Source of the DNA: Pseudomonas farris
GTDB lineage: Bacteria; Pseudomonadota; Gammaproteobacteria; Pseudomonadales; Pseudomonadaceae
Direction of reading: 5' to 3'
DNA: 64,000 nucleotides
Assembly: GCF_019145235.1 (NCBI RefSeq)
Contig: NZ_JAHSTV010000016.1
Span: 1 to 64,000 of the forward strand
Made by a program: the position numbers and the translations under genes. Shown here one piece after another: positions 61,280 through 64,000 of the stretch. Below the pieces are notes generated by a model. The model worked only from the letters and a program-made list of their open reading frames with translations, had not been told where the DNA came from and ran no database searches. Positions within the stretch are counted from its first letter, which is position 1. Each line of letters begins with the position of its first letter.

Positions 61280-62367
61280 ACGGGCCGCTCAGCGCCAGCG
61301 CTCTGCCGATCATGCATTTGATCAGCAGCGGCGGCTTCTATGGGGCTGAGCGGATGCTGCTGGACCATTGCCTGGCGACGCCGGGGCGGCACCAAGTGCT
61401 GTTTCTCGATGCGCCGCCAGTGCTGATCGCGCGATTTCGCGAGGCTGGGGTCGATTGCCGCAGCTTCACGGGTTTGAGGCAATTGCTGCGTCATTTACGT
61501 CAGCGGCGGGCTGAACAGCCGCTGATCAATACGCACAATTTCAAGGGTCTGTTATTTGGTTGGGTGAGTGCGACGTTGTTGGACTTGCCATTGGTGATTA
61601 CCCAACACGGTTTCACCCCACGCAGTCGCAAGCAACGCCTCTACGGCTGGCTGAGTTTGCAACTGTGCCGCACGGCGTCGGTGCATCGGGTTGTTTGCGT
61701 GGCTGAAAGCATCGCCGTACTGCATCGCAGAGCGAGTGTTCGAGCGGAGAAACTGCAAGTGATCCCCAATGGTCTGCCAGCAGCTAGCGACCTGCTGCCC
61801 AACAACGTCAAACACCCGCGCTGGCTGGCGGGCTACGTTGGAAGGCTGAGCAATGAAAAAGGCCCGGACCTGTTTCTCGATGCCCTGATTCCGCTCTGTC
61901 AGCAACACTCGCAACTGGACGCCGTGATGCTCGGCGACGGCCCGGAACAGGCAGCCCTGCTGGCGCGGATTGCCGCTGTCGGCTTGCACAAACGCATCAC
62001 CCTGCCGGGTTATCAGACCGACATGAACCGGTGGTGGCAGCAACTCGATGCGCTGGTGATCAGCTCGCGCACCGAGGGCACGCCGATGATTTTACTGGAG
62101 GCGATGCAGGCCGGAGTGCCGGTGGTGGCATTCAGCGTCGGCGGGATACCCGATGTGCTGGAGGATCGGCACAACGGCCTGCTGGCGACACCCACCGACA
62201 GCGCCGCCCTCGCCCGGCAGATCGACACGCTGCTGAGTGAGCCGGCCCTGGCTCGCGAATTGATCGACAACGCAAGACGTACGCAATTGGACCGTTACGA
62301 CCTGAAGGCCTTGGCCGAACGCTGGTCGCAGCTTTATATCCGTACTGCACGGGAGGCACGCGCGTGA
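61264..62367 (+). CDS. glycosyltransferase family 4 enzyme
   Basis: A 367-residue GT4 protein. LISSGGFYGAERMLLDHCLA is the acceptor-side start; the nucleotide-sugar side has GYVGRLSNEKGPDLFLDALI, LVISSRTEGTPMILLEAMQA and GIPDVLEDRHNGLLA. The start is uncertain: the frame opens with TTG at 61264, overlapping the co-polymerase by 16 bases, and ATG 61312 is the other option. It adds a sugar to the repeat unit; donor and acceptor are unknown. Confidence 0.88.
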   Translation: MGAPLNGPLSASALPIMHLISSGGFYGAERMLLDHCLATPGRHQVLFLDAPPVLIARFREAGVDCRSFTGLRQLLRHLRQRRAEQPLINTHNFKGLLFGWVSATLLDLPLVITQHGFTPRSRKQRLYGWLSLQLCRTASVHRVVCVAESIAVLHRRASVRAEKLQVIPNGLPAASDLLPNNVKHPRWLAGYVGRLSNEKGPDLFLDALIPLCQQHSQLDAVMLGDGPEQAALLARIAAVGLHKRITLPGYQTDMNRWWQQLDALVISSRTEGTPMILLEAMQAGVPVVAFSVGGIPDVLEDRHNGLLATPTDSAALARQIDTLLSEPALARELIDNARRTQLDRYDLKALAERWSQLYIRTAREARA

Positions 62368-63731
62368 TCTTTCCGCTCTCGATCGTCAGTCTGCTCGCCC
62401 TGGTCTGCCTTGGTTTGCTGGCCAGTCCTTATCCTTATCTGGCACCAGGCGCGGTGCTCGGCCTGGTGGCTGTCGCGGTGCTGTACCGAAAACCTGCCTG
62501 GGGTTTGTTGGGCATCGCGGCGCTGGTGCCGTTCGAAGGTTTCTTCAAGGGCAATGCGCTGTCGGGCACCAAATTCATCGGTGCTTCGCTGGCGCTGATC
62601 GTGATGTTGCAACTGGCTATCCACCAGATTCCGTCCGAGCGCCTGCGCAGCAACATCTGGCGCTACTTGATCTGGTTCATGGTGTTGTACCTGTTGAGCA
62701 TGATCAATACCGACAACCTGGACATGTCCCAGAGTCATCTGCGGGATCTGAGTGTCGGCCTGGTTCTGTTTGTAATCACCTTGCTGATCGGCCGTGATTT
62801 GAACCTCGATATGTTCGCCCGGCTGGTGACCCTCAGCGTCAGCGCGACCAGCGCGCTGGCCATGTTCTCCACCAAGTATCAGGACCAGGGCCGCGCCGCC
62901 GGGCTGCTGGAAGACCCGAACTCGTTTGCACTGCTGATCGCCTTCGCCGTGCCGTTGGCTCTGCTGCTGGTGATTCGCAGCCCGAACCTGTTGCACCGGT
63001 TGTTCTGGGGCGGCTGCTGCATTTTGCTGCTGGGCGGCATGACCAAGACCGATTCCCGTTCCGGGCTGGTGGTGCTTTTTATCAGCTTGATGATCGGCGC
63101 CTGGCACTACCGCGCGCAGTTGCCACGCATCCGTCCGCGCCACTTGGGTTTTGCCATGCTTGGTCTTGCGATCGTGATCCCGCTGGCCATTTATTCAATG
63201 CCGGCCGGTTACATCGCACGCATTCAGTCCTTGAGCATTTTGAAGGCCGGCGCCAAGAGCCAGGACGAATCCCTCGGCCGCCGCACGTCGTACATCCTGG
63301 TCGGCAGCCAGATCATTCGTGAGCACCCGTTACTCGGTTCCGGCCCCGGCACCTTCCCGCTGCACTACGCCACCACCGGTTACGCCAAGGTGTTTTCCGC
63401 CAACCGCAAGCCCAGTGACCTGTACCGCCGCGCTCACAACACTTACCTGGAAATCTTCAGCGAAGTGGGGATTCCCGCCGGGCTGTTGTTCGTCGGCATG
63501 CTGGGCCTTGGGATGTACAACCTGATCCGTGCCCGTCATGCCTGGTTGCTGCGACGGGATTGGGAACAGGCCGACCTGATCACACACCTGGGCATCAGCT
63601 ATCTGTCGCTGATGCTGTTTTTGATGTTCCTCAGCGCACCAAATCACAAATACCTGTGGATCATGCTCGCCCTGACTTTCGTGTTGCGCCTCAAGGCTGA
63701 AGAACGTCCGCCGACGGAGGCCAAGGCATGA
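62364..63731 (+). CDS. O-antigen ligase/Wzy-like polymerase
   Basis: A 455-residue membrane protein with about 10-12 helices and the Wzy_C-type region, including GRRTSYILVGSQIIREHPLL followed by GSGPGTFPL, and HNTYLEIFSEVGIPAGLLFV. GTG start overlaps the GT4 stop (GTGA). It joins or polymerises undecaprenyl-linked units in the periplasm. Confidence 0.88.
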   Translation: MIFPLSIVSLLALVCLGLLASPYPYLAPGAVLGLVAVAVLYRKPAWGLLGIAALVPFEGFFKGNALSGTKFIGASLALIVMLQLAIHQIPSERLRSNIWRYLIWFMVLYLLSMINTDNLDMSQSHLRDLSVGLVLFVITLLIGRDLNLDMFARLVTLSVSATSALAMFSTKYQDQGRAAGLLEDPNSFALLIAFAVPLALLLVIRSPNLLHRLFWGGCCILLLGGMTKTDSRSGLVVLFISLMIGAWHYRAQLPRIRPRHLGFAMLGLAIVIPLAIYSMPAGYIARIQSLSILKAGAKSQDESLGRRTSYILVGSQIIREHPLLGSGPGTFPLHYATTGYAKVFSANRKPSDLYRRAHNTYLEIFSEVGIPAGLLFVGMLGLGMYNLIRARHAWLLRRDWEQADLITHLGISYLSLMLFLMFLSAPNHKYLWIMLALTFVLRLKAEERPPTEAKA

Positions 63732-64000
63732 GCCGCATCAGCCTCGTCATCCCGATGTACAACGAAGCCCGACACATCGGTCGTACGTTGCTCGCCGCGA
63801 AAAAAGCCGCTGAGGCCACCGGGCTGGAATGCGAGTTGATCGTGGTCGATAACGGCTCCGACGATCAGGGCCCGCACATCGCTCGCCAGTTCGGTGCGCA
63901 GGTGCTGGTGCTGCCCGGCTTGCTGATCGGCGCCCTGCGCAATCGCGGGGCGGCGGTGGCGACAGGCGAATGGCTGGGCTTCATCGATGCCGATATCGAG
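63728..64000 (+). CDS. glycosyltransferase family 2 enzyme (partial, cut by window end)
   Basis: The first 91 codons of a GT2 protein. MSRISLVIPMYNEARHIGRT, LIVVDNGSDDQGP and ATGEWLGFIDADIE show the GT-A nucleotide-binding site and the start of the DxD motif. It is coupled by ATGA to the polymerase gene and continues beyond base 64000. Confidence 0.9.
   Translation, partial: MSRISLVIPMYNEARHIGRTLLAAKKAAEATGLECELIVVDNGSDDQGPHIARQFGAQVLVLPGLLIGALRNRGAAVATGEWLGFIDADIE

Overview
The window reads as chromosome of a fluorescent Pseudomonas, most likely the P. fluorescens group. The evidence is high-GC coding sequence, dense short operons, typical Pseudomonas gene families (GlxA-type FtrA, glcDEF, HglS, arginine succinyltransferase subunits, an orphan hcp/vgrG island) and many copies of Pseudomonas-type REP palindromes between genes. 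No rRNA, tRNA, insertion sequence, prophage or CRISPR array was seen. The species call is inference.

Layout. 1-11.1 kb: a LysR regulator divergent from a 3-ketoacid CoA-transferase/thiolase operon, a MntH-type metal transporter, two small envelope proteins, an esterase, a basic amino acid binding protein, a class I amidotransferase, and a divergent rhodanese/FtrA pair. 11.2-12.5 kb: cobF with a translationally coupled histidine phosphatase. 12.9-22.8 kb: a catabolic region with an RpiR regulator, isochorismatase-like hydrolase, glutamine-synthetase-like ligase, N-formylglutamate amidohydrolase-like enzyme, APC permease, a detached pair of arginine succinyltransferase subunits, an oxaloacetate-decarboxylase-type enzyme and, convergently, a secreted glutamate carboxypeptidase. 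These suggest uptake and glutamyl/acyl-conjugate catabolism of an amine or amino acid whose identity cannot be read from sequence. 23-31.3 kb: a MASE2-GGDEF diguanylate cyclase, an alpha/beta hydrolase, glcDEF, hglS and a DJ-1/PfpI protein.

31.4-44.3 kb is an orphan type VI secretion island. A sigma-54-like promoter with three identical-core dyads precedes hcp. It is followed by vgrG, a small M15-peptidase-like candidate effector, a candidate exported immunity protein, a DUF4123 adaptor and a very large Rhs toxin that is frameshifted in this sequence. After the toxin comes an AT-rich array of at least seven small genes, most of them probable immunity proteins, separated by copies of a palindromic element. 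This island is the most accessory part of the window.

44.5-54.4 kb: two small Pseudomonas-type proteins, a hybrid histidine kinase flanked by a duplicated, decayed gene-plus-terminator segment, two small cytosolic proteins, an AttEFGH-like lipoprotein/ABC exporter set and an inner-membrane phosphoethanolamine-transferase-like enzyme. 54.8-64 kb: a tightly coupled exopolysaccharide operon of the Wzx/Wzy type (ugd, epimerase, priming sugar transferase, a BY-kinase-like ATPase with a degenerate Walker A, Wza-like export lipoprotein, Wzc/GumC-like co-polymerase, GT4, Wzy/ligase, GT2) that runs off the end of the window. No flippase is in view.
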